Of a stretch of 64,000 nt of DNA, positions 1-11,434 are shown one piece after another. The notes beneath the pieces are model-generated. The model did no database searches. It saw only the letters and a program-made list of their open reading frames with translations, and was not told the DNA's origin. Within the stretch, counting starts at the first letter, position 1. Each line of letters begins with the position of its first letter. The DNA is from Floccularia luteovirens (Eukaryota; Basidiomycota; Agaricomycetes; Agaricales; Squamanitaceae). Location of the stretch: assembly GCA_009739215.1 (NCBI GenBank), contig VSJF01000006.1, positions 1,612,001 through 1,676,000 of the forward strand, given 5' to 3'. The position numbers were made by a program, and so were the translations under genes.

Positions 1-217
1 ATCGTGTCTGTGCTTCAAGTTCTTGCTAATATGTTTTTTATCACGTGATCATACGTATGATATCTGATTTCAATGGCGACCCCAGAGTTGCTCAGAGTCA
101 TAACAAGCGACTGCGGCAACACCATTTCTCTAGGAACGGTGATTATTCTTCAAAGAGGTACGGGATTTGTGATGTAATGAATAGCGTATATGCTAAGACC
201 TGCAATTACAGACACCA

Positions 218-2848
218 ATGTCCCTCCAAGTTAATCTATCTAGCAGGGAGATCGCTGACGCATACCAGAACATTGTGAATGCTAAGGGGATCGACTGGGC
301 ACTATTTACATATGAGGGCGGCACAAATGATCTCAAAGTCCAGGCTACAGGAGATGGTGGATTAGAAGAATTGGAAGAAGAGTTTTCTGACGGAAGGTGA
401 GTAAAAGATAAAAGGGTGATTGAGAGGTGATTCTTAGGATATCTATTGGGAAATAGGATCCAATATGCATTTGCTCGCGTGCAAGACCGGAATGTAAGTA
501 TTTTGATGTTATCTTGGTATTCCTGGAGCTCAGACTCAACCGTGCCCAGAGCCAACTACCAAAATTCGTTCAGATCAATTGGTGCGGTGATGGTGTTCCC
601 GAATCTAAGAAAGGATTATTCCATACGCACTCAAACGCGGTTGCAAAATTTCTGCGTGGTACGCACGTAGTGATCAATGCTCGGAATGAGGTAAAAAATC
701 TCTTATGTCCGTTGTTTGACTAGTAACCGATTATCCACTAGGGAGATGTAAACCCTGATACTATCATGAAACGGGTTGAGGCTGCATCTGGAGCCAAATA
801 CTCTGCTCACAAAGAACAACCTCGAAAGTTTGAACCTATCACTCCCGCAGGCTCCAGCTATAAGCCGGTTGGAAGAGTAGATATTGCAGAATTGAAGAAA
901 GCACCACCCCCACAGGCTTCCAAACCTGCGCCGCCCTCTGCTTCTTCAAGACCATCTGCTTTTGGAGCAGCAAAGCCTGCTTTTTCAGCCGCGTCCATGT
1001 ACGGGCGGGGGGTCAGCTCGGGTCCCGCGCCCGCTGACGCCTGGCCCGAAGAAAACCCTACAGTGGCAAATCAACCCCCTCCACCGCCACCCGCCGCAAA
1101 CCGCCCTGCCGCAGCCCCCCTAACCTCGAGGCCGGCTTTTTCCGCAATGGTGAGCCAAGAATCCCTATGATGTTTCTCGTCAATTGATAATCTGTTTAGG
1201 CACCGGCTTCAGCCTCCATACCCGCTCCTGTCGCATCTTCCAATGTACCCACCAAACCAGCTGCAGAAGATCGTATTGAACCCAACCAGCCGTCCTACAC
1301 TCCTGTCTCCCTCCCCGCGCCCAAAAAGCTGAAGAATCCATTCGCAGCCTTTGAGCAACAGGAACAAACTAAACCTTCTCCTCCAGTTGGGAGTTTGAGT
1401 ACAAGTGGAGGAGCTAAGAAATTGACATGGAGTGAAAGACAAGCTCTTGCAAAAAAGCAAGCTGAGGAAGAAAATGCCCGTACGCGGACTGCCGGTTTTG
1501 TCCCTCCAGCTACAACGCCACTATCGAAACCTGTTTTCAAGTCTAGTGCCCCAGCTTTTGGCAGGGCCACAGCACCTCAAAGTACTCCGAGAAACTTTGG
1601 AGCCGTGGGTGTCGCAGCTGGCACTGCAGCTGTAGCTACTGTTGGTGCCGCTTCGGTAATTAGCACATATCAAGATTCAACCAGCCGTGAAGATGTTGAA
1701 GAGGAAGAACCCAAGAGTGTAAGTGTCACCAATGGCAATATCTCATATCATGCTTTTCACCTTCTGTTCCAGGCTCCAGTTCCTCCACCTCCACCTCCCC
1801 CACCACCTGTACCATCTACTCAGCAAGTACCTCAAGACACTGAGGAACCAGAATTTGAGGCTCCTCCACCACCTCCCCCACCACCTCCACCTCCACCTGC
1901 GCCACTGGCACCCCCTGTATCACAGGTATGCATAACCCATGATGAGCTATTTGTCAATTTACTCTGTCCTAGATAAGTGCATTATCTGTCAGCTCTGAAC
2001 CTGAACCCAGCGCAGAACCTGCTGCAGCTCATGTTGGTAAAGGAGTTGTGGCTGTTGTCCTGTACGCATATGAGGTAACAAAATTTTCCCGCTCCGAATT
2101 TTGGTCTAAGAAGGCAACCACAGGCAACCGAAGATAATGAAATAAGCCTTACAGAAGGTGAACATATTGAACAAATCGAGGAAATTGATGAAGGGTGGTG
2201 GAGTGGTGTTGGTACCGACGGAAAGTCAGGTCTTTTCCCATGTAAGCCTCAATTCACTCATATGTTTCGGATAGATAAATAAACTTTCTGCTTTATAGCA
2301 AATTATGTGGAACTGCTGCATCATCCAGAGGAGGTAGAGCCTGAGCCTGAGCCCGTAACAGAGGAGGATGCTGGGGCACCCCCGCCTCCGCCTCCTCCTC
2401 CGCCTCCACCACCGCCACCTCCAGTAGGTTTTGAGTGATTTTGTCCCAACGAAGCTTACGACGTATAATATCTAGCCGCCACCACCTGTTGCTCCTGTTG
2501 CACCTCCCGCACCACCCACGCCTCCTCAACTCCCTACACCTCCACTAGAGGAGGATTCGGGTATTACAGCAACTGCTCTCTATGAGTAAGTTATATTGTC
2601 AACCCCAAATCTATCAATTATCAACTGATCGAATTTAAGTTATGATGCCGCTGAAGACAATGAAGTATCATTCCGAGAAGGGGAAAAGATAACCCAAATT
2701 GAAGCAGCTTCGGAGGACTGGTGGCAAGGCATGAATTCCCGAGGCGAAACCGGTTATTTCCCGGGTTGGTTATTTTTCATATTGAACACATTGAAAGTGA
2801 CATTGATTGTGATTTTCTTCAGCGAACTATGTAGAACTACAGGAGTGA
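218..2848 (+). CDS. ABP1: Actin-binding protein Abp1/drebrin-like, ADF-H plus two SH3 domains
   Basis: About 12 exons (218-396, 457-493, 529-690, 742-1149, 1200-1718, 1773-1925, 1973-2074, 2124-2241, 2299-2423, 2476-2585, 2640-2764, 2823-2848) join in frame to roughly 687 residues. The N-terminus (LSSREIADAYQNIV, then LPKFVQINWCGDGVPE) is an ADF-homology domain, which binds F-actin. The middle is low-complexity and rich in Pro, Ala and Ser, with a KKLTWSERQALAKKQ helix of the kind that contacts Arp2/3 in the family. Long polyproline runs (about 1785-1910 and 2390-2530) separate two C-terminal SH3 domains; both show the ALYDY-like start, a WW pair and the NYVEL end. Known family role: links cortical actin patches to endocytosis. 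The start is the first ATG before the ADF-H domain. Identification is firm; splice sites are my own placement. Confidence 0.93.
1773..1925 (+). repeat. Polyproline-coding low-complexity tract
   Basis: One exon of the Abp1-like gene is almost entirely CCT/CCA/CCC codons, giving two runs of about 9-13 prolines. A similar tract recurs at about 2385-2425 and 2476-2530, between the two SH3 domains. Such runs are usual SH3 or profilin ligands. The repeat is coding, not a separate element. Confidence 0.8.
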
Positions 2849-3264
2849 TTTTCTAAAAGTTGAAAAGTTGATTGTGAACTTGGTCCTTTGTTTATTTTCG
2901 AAGGTGTAGACAAATAAAACGCTGTAGTCAATGTAACGTCTTCTGTCTTCTGTCAAATGAATTATTCTTCATAAACTCCTTTGTAATTGGCGGCGACGAT
3001 AACGTGGAGATGCTTTTCGATGGTTTAGGTCTGCTATTACAGTTTTTGTGCAACTCTGATCTAAAGGCATAAAATATTTACAGCTTGTTTCAGTCCTTCC
3101 GTCCCTGCCTTTGTCAGGAAGGCCTGGGGTGCGCTTTAATTCAAATTTGGGTGATCCCAGCAATTTGATGCATAAAATCAAGTCAGCAATGGTGGGAAGC
3201 TGACGCAAACAGTTCAAGACTTTTACGAAGCTCAATATTTCTTCTGTAACGGGCTTGATGATCC
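2849..3264. other. Intergenic gap between Abp1 and the next + gene
   Basis: This holds the 3' flank of the Abp1 gene and the 5' flank of the following gene. A minus-strand reading frame (2969-3235) has no recognisable domain or codon pattern and is probably chance. I see no RNA gene or repeat. Confidence 0.4.
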
Positions 3265-4196
3265 ATGGCTGGCAACGTAAGTCCGGAGTTGCAAATGTTG
3301 AAAGACGAGTACTATGGTTCTGTTGTACTAGCCTCTTATCAAAATCATTAATCGTCAGTTTCCTTTGTATTTGTTACTCACAAAAGGTATCAATTACTAT
3401 TGATCCTCCTTGTAGGTTCGCCATGCGCTTTGGGTAATAAAATCTGTCGAAAACTCGTTCCTCATTCCAATTGCAGGGTATACATTAGATGGTGAGAGTA
3501 TCGTTTGAATAAAAGCGCATATATTGACAGTCTCGAAGATGTTTCTAATCCACAAAGGATCGAACTACAAGGCATATCTGAAATTTCGGTGCCTCATGAC
3601 GTAAAGTCTCTGACAGATGAAAAACTGAATCTCATCGAACGTCAAATAATCAACCCGTCGCCCTCAGTTGTGAGAAATAAGATCTCAAAACGGGGGTATG
3701 AAACAGATGAATCGGATTTCAGCATTGAACGACGTCCACGCAAGAAAGCACGTTTGGATGCGGATGCAATAGAGCTTGAAGATGAAGCGAAAGTTGTGGA
3801 AGAAATAGTGATGCCATTCCACATTGAAATTGTGGATAAATGCAGTCCATATCAATCAATGTGCAAGAAACTTCTGTCACAGACAGAAAAGTGGAATCCA
3901 CCAGTTTTGTTGGAGGATGAATCTACGGCACCGTGTGAGGAATATGCACCATGGGCGAATCGGTTTGTACATTTCTTGGTCCAAACACAGATTTTGCAAC
4001 ACACTAGCCTTCTAGGTTCGGCACGTCAGGTACTTTTAATTATACAAATATCCTGGGGCAGGGATCAAGCAAAGAGCCGAATAAGTTGAATATATCGGTA
4101 CGGACGCTGCTACAGGCACCGTCTGTCAAGGCCAAGATTTTTGTTGCAAATGTGACCTGCTTCAACAAAGAGTTCAGTGTCAAACCGAAATCGTAG
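3265..4196 (+). CDS. Unidentified, probably nuclear protein
   Basis: The main exon (about 3505-4029) encodes an acidic, charged protein with a basic RRPRKKARLD stretch that resembles a nuclear localisation signal, then a Pro/Cys-containing region ending ...LLGSARQ. A 56-bp GT-AG intron (4030-4085) joins in frame to a last exon, LNISVRTLLQAP...FSVKPKS, with a TAG stop at 4194-4196. Upstream, an ATG at 3265 followed at once by GTAAGT is the likely start, but the small 5' exons between 3277 and 3505 could not be joined in one frame with confidence. I do not recognise the family. Its stop lies only 86 bp from the stop of the converging F-box-like gene. Confidence 0.55.
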
Positions 4197-4282
4197 ACCA
4201 GGGGCCAGGTTGTCAATCGGGTGACCTTGACATCCAGTTTGCCAAGCTAACGACATTCCATCGGGTGTTATACGTGGGATTT

Positions 4283-5883
4283 TCAATAGTAGTTCGTAAT
4301 TGTTGGTATGCATTCGAGGAAAAGCTGTTCAAGAAGATACTCGTAGTGCGCTCGGTACGGAAGGGTTTCCACTAAGATTGACATGTGGCGGAGATTCCAG
4401 CGATAGTAACGACGTGATTCCATTTTCATGAGAAAACGGTCCTGTCTCAGTTGTGAATATTTGAAAAGTCCAAAAAAGTTTAAAACATACAATTTGGCTA
4501 GTACCTTGTAAGCGTCCTAGGTTTCCGGAATTATAATCGGCTGGTTCCAAATGATGTGGTATGACGTCCCTAGCAAGTAACTCCAACCTAGACAGCCCTG
4601 GAAATTCTGACGCTAGCATGTCAAGAAGCTGAGGTGAAAGTGACACGGGTCCGAGTCGCAATTTCTCTAGTTTCTCCTCTTTGGTAGGATCTGAGAAGAT
4701 ACCCGCAAGATCCTTCAGCTCCTCATACCGAAGATAATTTCCTGAGAGCAAAAGAGAAGTGATACTATGCGCAAAATATCCAACCGAAGCCAAGGCAGTA
4801 GATACAGGAAATAAGTTAGAGCTGATATCGAGTGATCGCAGTTTGGGGGACTTGACGTTACATAGAGATCTCTTAACCCATTCATCGAAAGAGCCGAAGT
4901 CTGGTGTTAAACCGAAACCGCCATACTGAGTAGCTCGAAGTCGGAGAGACCGTAGACTTGTACTATGCCGACTGAGAAAATCTGAGAGTGCTTTGGGATT
5001 ACCGAGATGTGGGCTTTCCACTGGGATAGAAATGGAGAGTGTCGACATGACAGGCAAATTCCCGACTGCAGAAAAGAGGGGGGAGAGGTCCATTGGTTCC
5101 CAAGGTTGGATAACTAAAGTCTGAAGTGTCGAACATAGCCGATTTATTGCTGGGGCAAGATATTCGGCCATGATTTCTGCATTTTCGGATGAACAACGAA
5201 TTTCGTCATGGTGAACGCAAAGATGAAGTTCTTCTAGCCCACGCATTTCATAGGAAGAAGTAAAAAGGCTTCGGACATTCTCCAACGATATGTCTAATGA
5301 CAATTTCCTCAAGCTGGTGTGAAATACCGCTCCTAGGAAAGGGACAGCGGTATTACGAATGTCCGGCAATCGACACCAAGTGACATAGTAATCGGTCACG
5401 TTGGGCAGTCCGCTCAGGACCTCAAACATTGATTGTACAATGTCATCCGTACGCTCTATAGTCCTTATCTGTTCAAAATCATGACGTTTTGAGGATTTAT
5501 TCAATTGTCGCATGTAATTCGCGACTTCCACCAAACGAAAGCGCAAAGAGCGTCTATGCAGATGAGTTGAAGATTGCTTCTCGATTGTATTCTGCAAGAA
5601 CCCGGGGTACACGTGAAGTATACGAACGCGTCGTGCAACATATGGATCACTAAAATAAGATAAGAAAAAAAGTTTTGTGATACGATTATTGAAACCTTGC
5701 TTACCGGAGACGTATTAAACTCCTTAGCATCCTCTTATCCAAGTATGCAAAACACATTTGTCGATAACGACAGTCCATTGCAATGTTAAATAGACTGCTA
5801 TTTACATTGAGGAGATCGCGCAAGATGAGCACGGGAATATACTGTGCGATTTGTAGCCAGATATCGTGAGGGATGGACCTCAT
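4283..5883 (-). CDS. F-box/LRR-like protein
   Basis: The first exon starts MRSIPHDIWLQIAQYIP and continues LRDLLNVNSSLFNIAMDCRY, an F-box-like N-terminus as found in large Agaricomycete families. After an intron near 5700-5650, a long exon (to about 4506) encodes regularly spaced leucine motifs such as LRKLSLDIS, LEELHLCV and LRSLDISSN, consistent with a leucine-rich-repeat horseshoe. A final exon encodes RRYYRWNLRHMSILVETLPYR and LLEQLFLECIP, and stops at 4283. F-box proteins usually bring substrates to SCF ubiquitin ligases, but the substrate cannot be inferred. The gene converges on the + gene ending at 4196 and is divergent from the one starting at 6551. Confidence 0.75.
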
Positions 5884-6550
5884 AGCGCCAGCAAGACAAA
5901 ATAAGAGTTGAACGCACAGAGAAACGACAACCGAGGAGTTACAATTTCATTTTAGCAACAAGGACACCATTCGAGCGCTGACTGTGAATAAGCTGGCTTA
6001 AAACTGTCAGTTCGGTTTCAAAGTGGACATTTCGTGGGCCTTGTTCCCATTTCAACTCCCATCAACTCCATGGGTAGCACTCTATTACCTAATAACCACA
6101 TAAAGTACAATTGGCACAACGGGAGTTGCACCGTTTACCAAATCATTAAAGTTTTTTTTTTCTCATTGTTAGCTCAAACACAAAACGGGTAGTGTCATCC
6201 GGGTATCACATTGCCACGCTTAATATGAATGTAATCTGCGACATTTGCTGTCTCTTCACTGCAAGTCAATCATAATATCGACATAAGAGATATTTTTATC
6301 ACTGCTGTTAGAAAAAGCGGGTGGGAAAAATGATTTCCATTTCGGGAAGAATATTTTTGGTTGGGAAAAAGGTAAAAAGGCTTTTTAGCCTATTTCTGTA
6401 CCTTTACTTTCCTTGGTCCTTTTTTCCAACAGAAAGCAGTAAAATATATCCATTAAACCCTGCGTCACGTGAATGAGAGGTTCTCTCAGAGCTGTGCTGG
6501 GCGTTTGAACACTGCTCAATACTTACTCGTAATTACTTTCGTGTTCAGCC
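5884..6550. promoter_or_regulatory. Divergent intergenic promoter region
   Basis: This 667-bp gap separates two divergently transcribed genes (starts at 5883 on - and 6551 on +), so it must hold both promoters. It has A/T-rich and poly-T runs (about 6150-6162) and a CACGTGA E-box-like site near 6467. No coding sequence or repeat was seen. Confidence 0.5.
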
Positions 6551-7396
6551 ATGGAATCAAGCTCAAGCACGGCGCCACGAAGCTCAAGCTTCCGCTTATC
6601 TCGAGTGGCAGATAGAGAAAGGGAGGATGCAATCAAGGTAGTTGATCTTATCTCCTCCTGTATTGAATTCCTGTAACCTTTGAGTCTTCAGGCCACATCT
6701 CATCGAAGCACAAGATATAAAGAAAAGTGGGTGGGACATCTTAACTCTACACTCCTGCTCAATCCAATCTTCAGGTATCAGGCTATGCGGGAGAAATATG
6801 ACCAAGTAACAGCAGTGTGTATTACACTTCCCCCTCTGCTTATCTCGCCCACTGGTGACACTCAGTATTCATCTCTGCCAATCTACACCCCTTCGTAAAG
6901 AAACAAGAAGAGTATAAAAGAGACCTCGATACTGCTGGTGTGAAGATAAAGAAACTACAAGCCGAAAACGAGTTGGTTTTTCATACGTTCGTTCAACCTG
7001 TCCCGGCTGAACAATGATCTAGCCTTTTATTGGATGCAATGGATATTGCTGATTCCTCTCTGGTCGAACGTTACTTTCCATCAGAGCCCCTTCCCGATAT
7101 TCACGATACCCTTCCTATTGAAGCAATATCAGGTCCAATTCCAGCCGACTACGACCAAGAAGCGAATCCGAGGCGATTGCGGCGATTGTCGCGCAATTTC
7201 CAAGTAAATGGGAACAGCAATGGACATTCTAATGGGGTGCGGCACCAGCCAGACGAGGTAGGCTAAGTTCATTCATCACATGTAACTTAATTAAACTAAT
7301 TGTGGCAAATTTTAGTCCCAGGCGCAGCACCATCCTGACCAGCGGGATCCCGGAGCAACCGCAAATTACGTCGACGTGAATGGCCGCATGACATAA
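6551..7396 (+). CDS. Small coiled-coil protein, possibly INO80 subunit Iec3-like
   Basis: The start ATG at 6551 gives MESSSSTAPRSSSFRLSRVADREREDAIK. Short exons follow: ATSHRSTRYKEK, then YQAMREKYDQVTAV, then a segment with KKQEEYKRDLDTAGVKIKKLQ leading to LLLDAMDIADSS. The tail is Pro/Gly/Asn-rich with RRLRRLSR, and the stop is close to 7396. The pattern REKYDxV, then a charged coiled coil, then KLQAENELLLDA resembles the Iec3-type subunit of the INO80 chromatin remodeller. That is from memory of the family, not from alignment, so treat it as a suggestion. Several introns are only about 50 bp. It is transcribed away from the F-box-like gene on its left. Confidence 0.55.
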
Positions 7397-7552
7397 AATC
7401 ACGACTGTATGCATCATATTGTTTTATTAGCTACCATCCAAAGCAGTTTTTCTTGAGTCCGTTCACAATTTATCGATGAAAGTCATTTATCTAAACTGTG
7501 TATAACTTTTGTCGTTTACTCCGGACACGTGATTCTACGTTTCAATTTTCAT

Positions 7553-8400
7553 ATGTTCTCTCTCGTTGAGTCTATCAAAGTGGTCAGGTACAACGAAACT
7601 GCGATAACTTACAGCATTCATCAAGGCGTGGCTCTTTTCAAAGCGGGTCAAATGCTGCCGGGGTAAGTGTCCTCGTGTATTACACGCTTTTGTCGATCAC
7701 GCTGCAAACCTGTAGATTGTACCAATACTAGTTTTCTAGTTTTTCTCAGATTCAAAACGAAACGAATATCCTTTGCCGTTTGCTACTCCTGATAGACATA
7801 TTTATGGCCAAGGTACATCTATTCGATGGAAATGGAACAAGCCTTTGGACGATATAAATCTCTTGTCAGTCTATTTTCAGTGTAGGAGGTTGATAAGAAT
7901 GGTAAGATTATCCGTTAGACTTCGTGTTGATAAGCTCGTTTGGTCATGAAACAGTGGATACAAGCTATGGTTTTTTCTTGTATGCCGTCGATAACACGAG
8001 TTATTAATGTCGTCCGCCTAACGTTATATTGTTACTCTCTTCACATGTGACCACAAGTGCATGGCAAAGAAGTATATTGACCGGTACGCATTACTTGTAC
8101 AAATGTAGTAGACATGGGAGTCAACCTGAGCATTCCTTTATAGTGTTGGCGCATAATTTGCATTGTTACCTAACGACTTAACCTGATACCAACATATATG
8201 AAAATCATGTGTCAGGAGCTTTTTGATACTTCACTTGGTGATCATACACGTTGCAAGCCATGTTTTTGAATCTTGGACTATTGTGGTCATGACTATCGGC
8301 ATCCAGGTAAGATTCCTTGACCCGTAGACGTTATTTTAACACCTAGATTCGCCATAAGTGGCAATATCCTCGAGGTAATGCGCATGATTATGGGTAAATG
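7553..8400 (+). other. Possible small multi-exon coding region, unresolved
   Basis: An ATG at 7553 opens MFSLVESIKVVRYNETAI, and the frame runs to a GTAAGT donor near 7662. Further hydrophobic stretches follow between GT and AG sites, notably LLLLIDIFMAK (about 7790) and LILHLVIIHVASHVFESW (about 8222-8275), the latter ending at CAG/GTAAGA. This could be a small multi-pass membrane protein in short exons, or a decayed relic. I could not build one continuous reading frame and recognise no family. Confidence 0.25.
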
Positions 8401-8761
8401 GAGCCATATGGTTGGTGGGTTGCACCGATTAGGTATCTTATCAAAACACGAGTATTGAAACAGTCACCCAGGAATCAATATACGCCCTTTGGAGGCGCTC
8501 GTTCCAATATTTCATGCCGTACTTTTGTTTTTAGATATAAGAGCACTGAATGGTTAGTCCCAGATGTTCCCCCTTGGTTCCCTCCTACGCTAGAAAAACT
8601 GGTGGAGTGTCCCCAGTGTCAGCACAACACTGTGAAAGCCTGCCTATTGTTAGTACTCTGTGACAAAGAAGTAGCATGTACTGACTACTCACTTCTCACT
8701 GGCTCATTCCCTATTGGGTTATACTCCCTATTCCACTGGGATTCTTATACTTCCATCAGTT

Positions 8762-11043
8762 ATGTCGCTCTCCATCTATGGGATAGGACTTGTCGTCGCA
8801 GTTATATGGATTACCGTGATGATTATTCAGAAGGGCATTTCTGTGCACTGCGTCCTTCGTTCGTTAAGGTATGCAATACTACTGGAAGCAATTTTGATCT
8901 AAAACCTACGTATATAGGAATACACCGGGTAGGGTAGCATTATGGGTCCACCCTACCAGTCCTCTTGCGTTTGCGTCAAGAGGATATTTCCCGTTCAAAG
9001 ACCTTGGGTGCTGGTACAGCCAGTTCGAACGTGAATTTAGTTTTTGTGTTGTTCATACAATACCTGATTGTAGATTCCATAGCTTTCCGCCAACGTGGAA
9101 GTACCTATCTATCCTCAGTGACTATGTGGGATTCTACAGTCGTCCATTGGTTCGCAGACCCTGCTGCATGCAGAGCCATCGGAACTCAGCGTCAACATTT
9201 TATAAAGGATGTGGAAACAGTTGGGTCGTTGTTTGTTGATACCCTGTAACGTCTACTGATCCCATAGCTAACAGTACAAAGTCTTTGAGACCTTTGGAAA
9301 CAACCTCGTCAGCTCAGAAGGTGTAGATTGGAAGCGCCATCGTTCCATAAGTAGGTTAGCATTCAATGACGTAAGTTCTATATTCATTTCCGAGAAACGT
9401 TCATCCAAAAATGAAAAACTTTCACGAATCACAGGCAAATAACGCATTTGTGTGGTGTACGACGATACGATTGATGAACGAATTGTTTACGCAGTTTGAG
9501 CAAAATAAATTGGATACAACTGGGAGTATCCCAATAAATTCGCTCAATACCTTCACCCAGGTAAAATTTGTGAACCCATATATTGTAATACCATCTCATA
9601 GATTTAGGTTGCTCTCGCTGTTCTCATATCCGCTGGGTTCGGTAAAAAAATGTCTATAATACCATCCCAACTCGAGCCCAAGGAGCAGTCAAATACTTTC
9701 GAAGGAGCTCTCTCCCACGCAACTTTCCTAATGGTAGCAAATGCCGGCATTCCCCCTCAGTTTTTCGCATTCGCAAAGAAATTCTACATCCCTGCTATAA
9801 CACCTTTCCTCCGTAAAATAACTGCGTCTTTCGATACTATTGGGACGGGTATCGCAGATCTTATTGACTCTGCTAAAGCATCATTGACTGTGGAAGAGAA
9901 ATACGGTAGAGCAGATACGCTTATACGAAATTTGGTCACAGCCAACGTTCAAGATGATAAGAATCTTCCAATGCAGTTAGATGACTCGGAGTTGGTATCA
10001 AATATATTTGTAGGTGTATTAGTCCTCAGCCTGTGTCCTCATTTATCTCGATTGGTCTTGCAGGTATTCCTTGTCGCGGGACATGGTAAAGTTTTGTTAT
10101 TTGGGATGCCTTGCTCAACTTTTAATGAAACTAAATTTAGAAACGACTGCACGCACTTTGACATTTGCGGTTCTTGTCCTTGCTATCTATCCAGATATAC
10201 AACAGAAAATACGAGAAGAAGCGAGGCGCTTGTGGCCTAATGAAATACCAACAGGATTCTCACTAACAGTTCGTCCACATCCCATGCCAGTGTGGTCTTT
10301 TCAAACTGAATGAGTTATAAACACAGACTTATAGAGAATCAATGAACGCATTAGTGTGTGAATGCATCCATCCTGCTTCCACCATCACTAATATTTCAAA
10401 TAGCCTTTCACGTGTGCCGCGATATACGAAACTCTCCGGTGTTTCCCAATAGGCAGGCGTCTATGCAGAGATGTTGTTTCAGATACAACAATCAAGAGCA
10501 GATCTTTCCAACCGTGCAAGAATGGAGAGAAAATAAAGAATATCGTCGAATATGATGTACACATCAAAGCGGGAAGTCAGGTGTTGATGGATATATATGC
10601 GATGCATATGAATCGTAAGAAAATTTCTCTCTAATCATTTGGATTTGCTTCCTTAATTGAATAAATAAAAAGCTATCTTCTGGGGCGAAGACGCAGCACA
10701 GTACAACCCAGAAAGATTTATTGATACAGAAACATACGCTTGGCCAAGAGACGCTTGTAAGCTCGCTACCAACATTTTATCAGACTTCCAACTAATAAAT
10801 ACGCGGGCGTCCCCAGTCCTTGCATTCGGAACTGGTCCCCGCGCATGTATTGGTGAACAGTTTGCGTTGACTGAAAGCGCCTGCGCACTAGCGATGCTTA
10901 TTCGGAAATATGATATCTTGGTTCCTGAAGCGTTGGAAGGGAAAACTAGGGAACAACAAGAAAAGGTGATGTTAAGGTGGACGCCTGACCTTACGACAAC
11001 CCCGAGAGCACCACAGATCAGATTGCGCCGTCGTGTATATTAG
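8762..11043 (+). CDS. Cytochrome P450 monooxygenase (no. 1)
   Basis: The start at 8762 gives a signal anchor (IYGIGLVVAVIWITVMII). Splicing at 8868 joins in frame to a region ending LGCWYSQFE. Later exons give the C-helix WKRHRSISR, the I-helix AGHETTART (codon for E split by an intron at about 10088-10140), the PERF-like YNPERF and the haem loop FGTGPRACIGEQF with its cysteine ligand. It stops at 11043 after IRLRRRVY. Known family role: ER-anchored haem enzyme that oxidises lipophilic substrates with a P450 reductase; the substrate is unknown. Oddity: the K-helix reads ALVCECIHP, where family members usually have ExxR followed by xHP, so the arginine is absent in my model (about 10340-10370). 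It may be a decaying gene or mis-spliced by me. Confidence 0.82.
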
Positions 11044-11434
11044 AACATTCAAGACCTTGAGGTGAGCCATTCCATTTCTTTTTGAGACGCGACAAATTCT
11101 AACTGATCCTTAGATATTGTACAGTCATATGTACCATTCAACTGGTTATCCTCACTATAAGAATTGTTGTATGTATACTGCTTGTAATGTGTATAGAATG
11201 AATTTGTATCTCAAAGTCAATGCAATCGAGTATATGCGTTATGGTTTGAACATGTATTCAAGAGGATGTTTATCTGCGCAAACGCGACAAATGCTCGCCG
11301 AAGAGCCTACAAGTAATCCTCCAGACACTTACGCTTTGCCTAGAAGGATTGACAGGACATACATTCACAAAATCCATGTATGGTTCAGTACCAATAAATT
11401 GATCTATTATGTATTGTAAAGACTCCCAAGACTT
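11044..11434. other. Convergent intergenic gap
   Basis: This is the 3' space between P450 no. 1 and the ATP synthase gene, which converge here. The open frame at 11117-11419 has no conserved-looking motif and is taken as noncoding. Confidence 0.4.

Noticed and set aside
1..217. A short + frame (45-278) at the left edge
   Set aside because: It overlaps the true Abp1 start in another frame, and no splice-linked continuation was found. The region is the Abp1 promoter.
4099..4374. A Cys-rich + frame (QGQDFCCKCD) beyond the unidentified gene
   Set aside because: It lacks a start, is antisense to the conserved end of the F-box-like gene, and the splice at 4029/4086 leads into a different frame with a proper stop.
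7947..7962. A GHET motif resembling the P450 I-helix upstream of P450 no. 1
   Set aside because: The surrounding residues do not match an I-helix, and the real AGHETT motif of that gene lies near 10080-10150.
8398..8937. A 179-codon + frame ahead of P450 no. 1
   Set aside because: It overlaps the true first P450 exon in another frame and runs through its intron. The membrane-anchor frame starting at 8762 splices correctly into P450 sequence, so this one is a shadow.
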